A stretch of 6,660 bases of DNA from JAJPXI01 sp045602885 (GTDB lineage Bacteria; Bacillota; Clostridia; Oscillospirales; Oscillospiraceae): assembly GCA_045602885.1 (NCBI GenBank), contig JAZSCJ010000116.1, forward strand, positions 1-6,660, given 5' to 3'. Under the pieces are notes generated by a model that ran no database searches, was not told where the DNA came from, and saw only the letters and a program-made list of their open reading frames with translations. A program made the translations under genes and the position numbers. Below are positions 1-4,392 of the stretch, in pieces. The stretch's first letter is position 1. Every line of letters starts with the position of its first letter.

Positions 1-187
1 GCAGCTTTTTCAGCTTGGCACGGGTGTCCTCAAAAATCTTCAAAAAGACCTTGGAGCGATGGCTCATTTCCATCACGGACATACCGGAGCCCTGATAATT
101 GGTGATCTCAGAGCCGGCGCGCTCCAGCACTTCCAGCGGCAGCATGGACGGTCCGGCGGAAAAATTATACACTCGTTGATTGGCCAT
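1..187 (-). CDS. serC: Phosphoserine aminotransferase, N-terminal part (cut by window start)
   Basis: This enzyme transfers an amino group from glutamate to 3-phosphohydroxypyruvate, giving phosphoserine in cytosolic serine biosynthesis. It is PLP-dependent (class V aminotransferase fold). Reading leftward from ATG at 187-185, the 62 visible residues begin MANQRVYNFSAGPSMLP and contain GSGMSVMEMSHRS at about residues 33-45. Both stretches are hallmarks of SerC. The start is supported by a GGAGG ribosome binding site (complement of 196-200), 8 bases upstream, and by the family's usual N-terminus just before the YNFSAGP motif. The PLP-binding lysine and most of the roughly 360-residue protein lie outside the window. 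The gene is divergent from the hydrogenase-related cluster and has its own promoter, so it is probably a neighbour, not part of that system. Identification is from motif recognition. Confidence 0.96.
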   Translation of the reverse strand, partial: MANQRVYNFSAGPSMLPLEVLERAGSEITNYQGSGMSVMEMSHRSKVFLKIFEDTRAKLKKL

Positions 188-238
188 TGCGGTTTCCTCC
201 TACAAATTTAGTAATGTAAATGGTTGAAAAGTGTATTC

Positions 239-267
239 ATTATATGCGTGTCCCAAAAATTAGTCAA
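239..267 (-). promoter_or_regulatory. Sigma-A type promoter of serC
   Basis: On the minus strand a -35 box TTGACT (complement of 262-267) is followed after exactly 17 bases by a perfect -10 box TATAAT (complement of 239-244). Transcription would start near base 232, giving a leader of about 45 bases before the serC ATG at 187. Five of six -35 bases and six of six -10 bases match consensus, so serC is expected to be well transcribed. I see no riboswitch or attenuator in the short leader. Confidence 0.85.
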
Positions 268-308
268 TGACGGGAAGGCCAAAAAGACGGCACAAACGCC
301 CGCCCTCT

Positions 309-326
309 TTGTGAGAAAGTTCACAA
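309..326. promoter_or_regulatory. Rex-like operator (TTGTGA-N6-TCACAA inverted repeat)
   Basis: The 18-bp sequence TTGTGAGAAAGTTCACAA is a perfect 6-bp inverted repeat with a 6-bp spacer. It matches 13 of the 14 defined bases of the Gram-positive Rex consensus TTGTGAANNNNTTCACAA. Rex is a repressor that leaves DNA when the NADH/NAD+ ratio rises, and it commonly controls hydrogenase and fermentation genes. The site lies between serC and the rightward sensing operon, centred about 80 bases upstream of that operon's predicted start. This is further than usual for simple promoter occlusion. The same half-sites (TGTGA-N6-TCACA) also fit CRP/FNR-family proteins, and that spacing would suit an activator. 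The inverted repeat is seen directly; the protein that binds it is inferred. Confidence 0.62.
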
Positions 327-362
327 GGGAGCGACAAATGTATTTTTCAAAAAGGGAAAAAT

Positions 363-391
363 TTGCGTTTTCTTTTTCATAGTCCTATGAT
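363..391 (+). promoter_or_regulatory. Predicted promoter of the sensing/accessory operon
   Basis: A -35-like TTGCGT (363-368) and a -10-like TATGAT (386-391) are separated by 17 bases in an AT-rich tract. Transcription would begin near 398, giving a leader of about 34 bases before the ATG at 432. A second possible -10, TAGAAT, overlaps at 391-396. The boxes are moderate matches, but the spacing is ideal and the position directly upstream of the first gene fits. Confidence 0.55.
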
Positions 392-431
392 AGAATGAGA
401 TGCATCAGCAAAGAAACAAGGGGGCACCGCA

Positions 432-770
432 ATGCAGCTGTGGGAAGTAAGAGACATATTGGATGCCAGGGTTCTGTGCGGCGAGGATCGTCTTGATCAG
501 GAGATCCACTCGGCTTGCGGCAGTGACTTTATGAGCGACGTGCTGGCCTATGTCAAGGATCAGGCGCTGCTTCTGACCGGCCTGGTCAATCCGCAGGTGA
601 TCCGCACCGCCGATATGATGGATATTAAATGTATCGTTTTTGTGCGCGGCAAGGTGCCCGATGAGACCATGGTCAAGCTGGCGCAGGACCGCAAGATCGT
701 CGTCATGACCTCCGCCCAGCGGATGTATCCCGCTTGCGGACTGCTTTATGCCAAGGGGCTGGGGGGATAA
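432..770 (+). CDS. DRTGG-domain protein, first gene of the accessory operon
   Basis: This is a small cytosolic protein of 112 residues consisting almost entirely of one DRTGG-type domain. The recognisable core runs from about residue 28 to 108: a GSDFMSDVLAYV helix, then LLLTGLVNPQVIRTA (residues 46-60), then an alternating strand-helix pattern with CIVFVRGK (67-74) and IVVMTS (89-94). DRTGG domains occur in phosphotransacetylase N-termini and beside CBS domains. They are thought to bind ligands or other proteins, and their exact function is unknown. The start is the only good ATG, preceded by an AAGGGGG-like ribosome binding site. The next gene begins 4 bases after the stop, so the two are probably translationally coupled. 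Automated annotation sometimes names such proteins HPr kinase-like; I see no kinase P-loop. A second, divergent copy of this domain lies at 2628-2954. Confidence 0.85.
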   Translation: MQLWEVRDILDARVLCGEDRLDQEIHSACGSDFMSDVLAYVKDQALLLTGLVNPQVIRTADMMDIKCIVFVRGKVPDETMVKLAQDRKIVVMTSAQRMYPACGLLYAKGLGG

Positions 771-774
771 GACC

Positions 775-1200
775 ATGGCGAATAAGATCGTATTGCAGTA
801 TCATGTGGAGGACGGCGACCTGTCTTTGGCGGGGGAAGCGTCCTCAAAAATGAAGATGTCGCTGCGCCGGCTGGGCCTGCCGCCCGAGATCATCCGCAAG
901 GCGTCCATCTGTATGTATGAGGGCGAGATCAACATGGTCATCCACGCCAACGGCGGCGACATCACGGTGGAAGTCGATATGACGGAAATCGTCATCACGC
1001 TGACCGACACCGGCCCGGGCATCCCCGATGTGGAGCGTGCCATGGAAGAGGGCTACTCCACCGCCGGAAGCGATGTACGCGATCTGGGCTTTGGCGCCGG
1101 TATGGGTCTGCCCAATATGAAGCGCTACTCCGATGAGATGAGCGTAGAGAGCACGGTGGGCGCAGGCACCACGGTGCGCATGAAAATTTTCATTGACTAA
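775..1200 (+). CDS. RsbW/SpoIIAB-like GHKL ATPase (anti-sigma-type serine kinase fold)
   Basis: The predicted product is a 141-residue cytosolic ATP-binding protein of the HATPase_c_2 group, the fold of anti-sigma-factor serine kinases such as RsbW and SpoIIAB. The ATP-site motifs are visible in order: N-box E49xxxN53 within YEGEINMVIHA, G1 box DTGPGIP at 78-84, and glycine-rich G2 lid GFGAGMGLPNM at 105-115. The length matches the family's usual 140-150 residues. The start chosen is ATG 775, seven bases after a G-rich ribosome binding site (761-767); an upstream in-frame ATG at 748 would overlap the previous gene and lacks such a site. No sigma factor, anti-anti-sigma factor or SpoIIE phosphatase is present in the window, so its target is unknown. 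Placement between a DRTGG protein and a sensory hydrogenase-like protein suggests it could relay a redox or H2 signal by phosphorylation or binding. That role is inference. Confidence 0.87.
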   Translation: MANKIVLQYHVEDGDLSLAGEASSKMKMSLRRLGLPPEIIRKASICMYEGEINMVIHANGGDITVEVDMTEIVITLTDTGPGIPDVERAMEEGYSTAGSDVRDLGFGAGMGLPNMKRYSDEMSVESTVGAGTTVRMKIFID

Positions 1201-1205
1201 GCTGC

Positions 1206-1221
1206 CTTCCCCATGGGGAAG
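1206..1221. repeat. Perfect 16-bp palindrome in the intercistronic gap
   Basis: CTTCCCCATGGGGAAG reads identically on both strands and sits in the 61-base gap between the GHKL ATPase and the hydrogenase-like gene, starting 5 bases after the stop codon. In RNA it could form a GC-rich hairpin with a small loop. No run of U follows, so it is not a standard intrinsic terminator. It may be an RNA stability or processing element. Confidence 0.6.
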
Positions 1222-1261
1222 TGCGTATTGAGGTTGTAAGGATCCGTTCCGGGAGGAAGAC

Positions 1262-2593
1262 ATGAGACATTCCGTTGTTCTGGATTACAAGCGGTGCAGG
1301 GGCTGTACCACCTGCATCAAATCCTGCCCCACCGAGGCCATCCGCGTTCGTCGGGGCAAGGCTACCATTCTGGCTGACCGCTGCATCGACTGCGGTACCT
1401 GCATCAAGTCCTGTCCCCACCGTGCCATCAAGTCGGTGTCCGACAGCCTGGATGTTTTGCAAAATTATGAATACTGCGTGGCGCTGCCCTCTTCGGCGTT
1501 GTATGGACAGTTTCAAAATCTGGACGATATCGATGTGATTTTGAACGGTTTGCTGGAGATCGGATTTCACGCGGTGTATGAGGAAGCACGCGCGGCAGAG
1601 TATTTGTCCGACTTTGCCCGGCAACAGATCTTGACCAACGAAACGGCGGTCACACCCCGTATTTCCTCCGCTTGCCCCACCGTACAGCGGCTGATCTGTA
1701 TGCGCTTTCCCAAGCTGATTCCCAACATCAAACGCTCGGTGGCCCCCATGGAGCTGGCGGCAAAGCTGGCCCGCAAAGAGGCCGTGGAAAAAACCGGGCT
1801 TGCCCCCGAGAAGATCGGCGTATTTTCCATTGTGCCCTGTCCGGCACAGGTGACGGCGGCCCACGAATCGGTCAATCTGCAAAAAACCGTGATCGACGGC
1901 GCCTTTGCCATCCGGGATATCTATATGAAGCTGCTGGGGCCCATGAAGCAGGTCAAGGATCCCAAACCGCTGCTGGAGGCTGGCATCATGGGCGTGGGCT
2001 GGGCCTATTGCGGCGGCGAGTCGGCCGCCCGACTGGGCCAGCGTTATCTGGCGGTGGATGGCATTGACAATGTCATCCGCATGCTGGAGGAGATTGAGGA
2101 TGGGCGGCTGCCCGATGCCGACTTCATCGAGCTGACCGCCTGTGTGGAGGGCTGTGTGGGCGGCTGTCTGACCGTGGAAAATCCCTTTGGCGCGCATATG
2201 CGCATCAAAAAGCTCATGAAGGGACTTCCGGTGTCCTGCAACCGTTTTTCCGATTTGGATGAAAGCGACCAGTTGGTTCATTCCGACAAAAAACTGGAGT
2301 ATGTACCCTCGTTGCTGCTGGACACCGACCGTGCCGCGGCCATGGAAAAAATGCTGCGCATGGAAGAGATCGAGTCGCACCTGCCCGGGCTGCATTGCGG
2401 CTCCTGCGGCGCACCCTCCTGTCGTGCCTTTGCCGAGGATGTGGTGCTGGGTCGCGCCAATGCCGAGGACTGCATTTTCAAGATGCGTGAGCGTATGCAG
2501 TACATGACCGGCGAAAGCGATGCCGACGAGTATCTGCCTGCACCCTTCCGCCGACAGTCGGACGTTACGCCGGAAAACATATCCCGCCGATAA
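1262..2593 (+). CDS. Sensory-type [FeFe]-hydrogenase-like iron-sulfur protein (no PAS domain)
   Basis: This is a 443-residue cytosolic iron-sulfur protein. Domains in order: two [4Fe-4S] ferredoxin motifs (C12/C15/C18/C22 and C41/C44/C47/C51), an [FeFe]-hydrogenase large-subunit-like domain (about 70-350), and a PF04060-type [4Fe-4S] domain (C379, C382, C387, C404). The three H-cluster motifs are recognisable but altered. P1 is SSACP (135-139), which keeps the cluster-ligating C138 but has Ala where catalytic enzymes have the proton-relay Cys. P2 is VPCPAQ (191-196), keeping C193 but with Gln for the usual Lys. P3 is ELTACVEGCVGG (290-301), with C294 and C298. All four H-cluster cysteines are therefore present. 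This pattern matches putative sensory (group C) hydrogenases. Those usually continue into PAS and often kinase or phosphatase domains; here only about 39 residues follow C404. GGGAGG at 1251-1256 supports the start. A sensing role is inferred; an electron-transfer or regulatory subunit is the alternative. Confidence 0.88.
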   Translation: MRHSVVLDYKRCRGCTTCIKSCPTEAIRVRRGKATILADRCIDCGTCIKSCPHRAIKSVSDSLDVLQNYEYCVALPSSALYGQFQNLDDIDVILNGLLEIGFHAVYEEARAAEYLSDFARQQILTNETAVTPRISSACPTVQRLICMRFPKLIPNIKRSVAPMELAAKLARKEAVEKTGLAPEKIGVFSIVPCPAQVTAAHESVNLQKTVIDGAFAIRDIYMKLLGPMKQVKDPKPLLEAGIMGVGWAYCGGESAARLGQRYLAVDGIDNVIRMLEEIEDGRLPDADFIELTACVEGCVGGCLTVENPFGAHMRIKKLMKGLPVSCNRFSDLDESDQLVHSDKKLEYVPSLLLDTDRAAAMEKMLRMEEIESHLPGLHCGSCGAPSCRAFAEDVVLGRANAEDCIFKMRERMQYMTGESDADEYLPAPFRRQSDVTPENISRR

Positions 2594-2627
2594 AAACCCT
2601 GTTGCTTATATAAAAGGAGGCCTTTTT

Positions 2628-2954
2628 ATGACGGTAGCCCAGCTGGTAAAAGAGCTTGATTTGACGGTATTCACCACGCCGGAACCCGACCGTGAAGTGT
2701 CCGGCGGCTATATGGGAGATCTGCTCTCCTGGGTCATGGGTCGTGCCCAGCCCGGCGCGGCCTGGATCACCATTATGTCCAACCAGAATGTGGCCGCCGT
2801 GGCCGCTCTGTCCGATGTATCCTGCGTCATTTTGAGCGAAGGCGTGCAGCCCGATCCCGACTTATTGAAAAAGGCGGAGATGCAGGGCATCAACCTGCTG
2901 GGCGCCGCCGCCGGCTCTTTCCAGACCGCCGTGGCATTAAACGGCGTGCTGTGA
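2628..2954 (+). CDS. Second small DRTGG-like protein
   Basis: This 108-residue cytosolic protein shares the layout of the DRTGG protein at 432-770. GGYMGDLLSWVMG (26-38) aligns with GSDFMSDVLAYV there, the following strand AWITIMSNQNVAAVAAL (45-61) with the LLTGLVNPQVIRTA segment, and VSCVILSEG (64-72) with IKCIVFVRG. The two look like divergent paralogues. Start: ATG 2628 has an excellent AAAAGGAGG site (2612-2620) with 7-base spacing. An ORF open further upstream overlaps the end of the hydrogenase-like gene and has no such site, so I do not use it. The stop of the preceding gene is 34 bases upstream, consistent with one transcript. No catalytic residues are evident. The function is unknown; ligand sensing or scaffolding in the hydrogenase-associated cassette is inferred from context. 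Confidence 0.83.
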   Translation: MTVAQLVKELDLTVFTTPEPDREVSGGYMGDLLSWVMGRAQPGAAWITIMSNQNVAAVAALSDVSCVILSEGVQPDPDLLKKAEMQGINLLGAAAGSFQTAVALNGVL

Positions 2955-2980
2955 CATGAAACTCTGTATTGGTTACCCCA

Positions 2981-2999
2981 CTTGTCGCTTTGCGACAAG
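2981..2999. repeat. Perfect 8-bp inverted repeat (hairpin) upstream of the PHP gene
   Basis: CTTGTCGC (2981-2988), loop TTT, then GCGACAAG (2992-2999) forms a perfect 8-bp stem, possibly extended by two more pairs across one A/C mismatch. It lies in the 81-base gap before the PHP gene. A TTTTT run appears only about 17 bases downstream (3018-3021 region), too far for a classical terminator. It could be an mRNA processing or stability hairpin, or one copy of a dispersed palindromic repeat; copy number cannot be judged from this window. Confidence 0.6.
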
Positions 3000-3021
3000 C
3001 GGTGCTGCGTGTGCGCTTTTT

Positions 3022-3038
3022 AGGGGGAGATATCGCTG
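3022..3038 (+). promoter_or_regulatory. Ribosome binding site with non-ATG (CTG) start codon
   Basis: AGGGGGAG (3022-3029) is followed after 6 bases by CTG (3036-3038). It decides the start of the PHP gene, because the catalytic HxH motif lies upstream of the first in-frame ATG and a TAG at 3021-3023 closes the frame. CTG is a rare and weak initiator, so this arrangement would keep PHP expression low relative to its neighbours. Confidence 0.7.
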
Positions 3039-3749
3039 AAACTTGCCTTTGATTTACATCTTCATTCCTGCCTGTCGCCCTGCGGTGATACCGATATGAC
3101 CCCGGCCAATCTGGCCGGTATGTGCGCCCTGGCCGGCTTGCAGGTGGTGGCGCTGACCGATCACAACACCACCGGCAACTGCGCCGCCTTTGCCCAGGCG
3201 GCACAGCGGCTTGGTCTGCTGGCCATTCCGGGCATGGAGCTGTGCACCCGGGAGGAAGTGCACGTGGTCTGTCTGTTCCCCGATCTGGAACGGGCCGAAG
3301 CCTTTGACCGGCATGTGGACACGCTGCTGCCCAACATTCCCAACGACCGCAATATGTTCGGCGCGCAGATCCGCATGGACAGCCGGGACGGCGTGTTGGG
3401 GGAGAGCACCCGTATGCTGGCCGGTGCCGCCAATATCAGTTTGTACGATGTGCCCGATCTGGTGGCGGATTTTGGCGGGTTTGCCTATCCGGCCCACATC
3501 GACCGCCCGTCCAATTCGGTGTTGTCGCAGCTGGCCATCTGGGATCCGGAATTAAAATTTTCACTGGCAGAGGTTTCACGCCGCTGTCCGGAAGACCTGT
3601 TTATGCGTCCGGATGTACGTCATTTGCGCCATATTTCGGGCTGTGACGCCCATTATCTCAACCAAATTCCCGATGCGTATCAGTACATGGAATTGCCCGA
3701 ATTATCGCCCGCTGCAGCCATAAATTGGCTTGCAAATGGGCAGATATGA
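3036..3749 (+). CDS. PHP-domain metal-dependent phosphoesterase, apparent CTG start
   Basis: This is a cytosolic hydrolase of the PHP family (DNA polymerase alpha-subunit/histidinol-phosphatase type), 237 residues from CTG 3036. PHP enzymes use a trinuclear metal site to cleave phosphoesters; substrates vary and cannot be assigned here. Metal-ligand motifs seen: DLHLHS with H8 and H10, LTDHN with D42-H43, GMELC with E68, H76 (EEVHVV), PAHIDRPSN with H154, and GCDAHY with D204/H206. The first ATG (3096, Met21) would remove H8 and H10, so translation must start earlier. The frame is closed by TAG at 3021-3023. Between that stop and the motif the only plausible initiator is CTG 3036, six bases after AGGGGGAG (3022-3029); ATA 3030 is the only rival and lies too close to that site. 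The resulting N-terminus, MKLAFDLHLHS, is the family's normal beginning. It is the last gene before the second promoter. Confidence 0.88.
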   Translation: MKLAFDLHLHSCLSPCGDTDMTPANLAGMCALAGLQVVALTDHNTTGNCAAFAQAAQRLGLLAIPGMELCTREEVHVVCLFPDLERAEAFDRHVDTLLPNIPNDRNMFGAQIRMDSRDGVLGESTRMLAGAANISLYDVPDLVADFGGFAYPAHIDRPSNSVLSQLAIWDPELKFSLAEVSRRCPEDLFMRPDVRHLRHISGCDAHYLNQIPDAYQYMELPELSPAAAINWLANGQI

Positions 3750-3791
3750 TATTTTATACAAAAAACAAATCTTTTTGAAAATAAATTTCTT

Positions 3792-3809
3792 GCGTTAATT
3801 TATTAACAT
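3792..3809. promoter_or_regulatory. Second Rex-like operator upstream of the hydrogenase structural genes
   Basis: GCGTTAATTTATTAACAT contains the inverted repeat GTTAAT/ATTAAC with a 2-base centre. It matches 11 of 14 defined positions of the clostridial Rex consensus TTGTTAANNNNTTAACAA. It is centred about 53 bases upstream of the predicted transcription start. It also overlaps the place where a weaker upstream promoter (TTGAAA at 3775-3780) would need its -10 box. Together with the site at 309-326 it suggests both operons answer to the NADH/NAD+ ratio. The repeat is observed; Rex binding is inferred, and AT-richness raises the risk of a chance match. Confidence 0.45.
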
Positions 3810-3818
3810 TTCTTTTCA

Positions 3819-3847
3819 TTGAAGCCATAGCATGCTATGCTTATTAT
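3819..3847 (+). promoter_or_regulatory. Predicted promoter of the hydrogenase structural operon
   Basis: TTGAAG (3819-3824) and TATTAT (3842-3847) are separated by exactly 17 bases, giving a good sigma-A promoter with a start near 3854 and a leader of about 44 bases before the ATG at 3898. The spacer is occupied by a perfect 14-bp palindrome described separately. No clear terminator precedes this promoter, so some read-through from the upstream accessory genes is possible. Confidence 0.68.
3826..3839. promoter_or_regulatory. Perfect 14-bp palindrome inside the promoter spacer (candidate operator)
   Basis: CATAGCATGCTATG reads the same on both strands and lies wholly between the -35 and -10 boxes of the hydrogenase promoter. 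A dimeric regulator bound here would block RNA polymerase. The sequence does not resemble Rex, CRP or Fur consensus sites that I know, and the 17-base spacer does not fit the 19-base spacing typical of MerR activators. The regulator is unknown. Confidence 0.5.
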
Positions 3848-3856
3848 ATCAAATTG

Positions 3857-3877
3857 TTCCCTGTGGAAAGCAGGGGA
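3857..3877 (+). other. Leader hairpin just before the ribosome binding site
   Basis: TTCCCTG (3857-3863) can pair with CAGGGGA (3871-3877) around a 7-base loop, with one G-U pair. It would begin within a few bases of the predicted 5' end of the mRNA and ends 6 bases before the AAAGGAGG ribosome binding site (3883-3890). A near-terminal stem-loop of this kind could protect the transcript from 5' decay. This is a prediction by eye. Confidence 0.4.
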
Positions 3878-3897
3878 CCCCAAAAGGAGGAAATCCC

Positions 3898-4392
3898 ATG
3901 CCAAACTGCAAGACCGTTGTACCCTACAAGGGGACTCCGGAGCAGGAAGAACGACTGCGCCGGGTGATTGAAGAGCACAAGGGCCAGCCGGGCGCGACCA
4001 TGCCTGTGCTTCAGGCAGCACAGGAAATCTTCGGCTATCTGCCCGAGGAAGTACAGATCATCATTGCCGAAGGTCTGGACCTGCCGCTGTCCGAAGTGTA
4101 CGGAGTGGCAACCTTCTACGCACAGTTCGCCCTGAACCCCAAGGGTAAGTATCAGATCAGCCTGTGCCTGGGCACCGCCTGCTACGTCAAGGGCGCTGCC
4201 GACGTGCTGGCTGCTGTGGAGAAGAAGCTGGGCATCAAGCCCGGTTCCATCACTCCGGATGGCAAGTTCTCGCTGGACGCCTGCCGCTGCATCGGCGCCT
4301 GCGGCCTGGCCCCCGTCATGATGACCAACGATGACGTGTACGGCCGCCTGACCCCCGATATGGTCGGTGACATTCTGGACAAGTACGTATAA
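3898..4392 (+). CDS. hydC: NuoE-like [2Fe-2S] subunit of bifurcating NAD(P)-linked [FeFe]-hydrogenase
   Basis: This is the small thioredoxin-fold electron-transfer subunit (HydC, also called HndA), related to complex I NuoE. In the cytosolic hydrogenase complex it is thought to carry one [2Fe-2S] cluster beside the NuoF-like flavoprotein. The 164 residues comprise a helical N-terminal region (about 14-70, with the typical PVLQAAQEIFGYLPEEV and SEVYGVATFYAQF segments) and the thioredoxin-like part. The four cluster cysteines C90, C95, C131 and C135 form the C-x4-C and C-x3-C motifs (CLGTAC, CIGAC). Length matches the family (about 160-165). The start at ATG 3898 follows AAAGGAGG by 7 bases; the frame is open further upstream but without a comparable site. 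The gene has its own promoter, and its stop shares one base with the next start (TAATG), implying translational coupling. Codon use is strongly biased, as expected for high expression. Confidence 0.95.
   Translation: MPNCKTVVPYKGTPEQEERLRRVIEEHKGQPGATMPVLQAAQEIFGYLPEEVQIIIAEGLDLPLSEVYGVATFYAQFALNPKGKYQISLCLGTACYVKGAADVLAAVEKKLGIKPGSITPDGKFSLDACRCIGACGLAPVMMTNDDVYGRLTPDMVGDILDKYV

Noticed and set aside
748..774. Upstream ATG extension of the RsbW-like gene
   Set aside because: It overlaps the previous gene and lacks a ribosome binding site; ATG 775 has a G-rich site at proper spacing and gives the usual family length.
1190..2395. 401-codon open frame on the minus strand opposite the hydrogenase-like gene
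   Set aside because: It has no recognisable domains and a His/Gly/Gln-rich composition typical of antisense reading of a biased coding gene. The plus-strand frame has full Fe-S motifs.
2520..2627. Upstream ATG extension of the second DRTGG-like gene
   Set aside because: It overlaps the end of the hydrogenase-like gene in another frame; ATG 2628 has AAAAGGAGG seven bases upstream.
2981..3021. Hairpin plus TTTTT as an intrinsic terminator inside the operon
   Set aside because: The T-run is about 17 bases beyond the stem, too distant for a standard terminator, and a co-directional gene follows at once.
2956..3039. 27-codon ORF as a real small gene
   Set aside because: No ribosome binding site precedes it, it contains the hairpin, and it has no recognisable motif; kept only as a possible coupling element.
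3751..3790. Possible intrinsic terminator after the PHP gene
   Set aside because: Only a weak A/T stem (CAAAAA/TTTTTG) is present, with no GC-rich stem or proper U-tract; I cannot support a terminator here.
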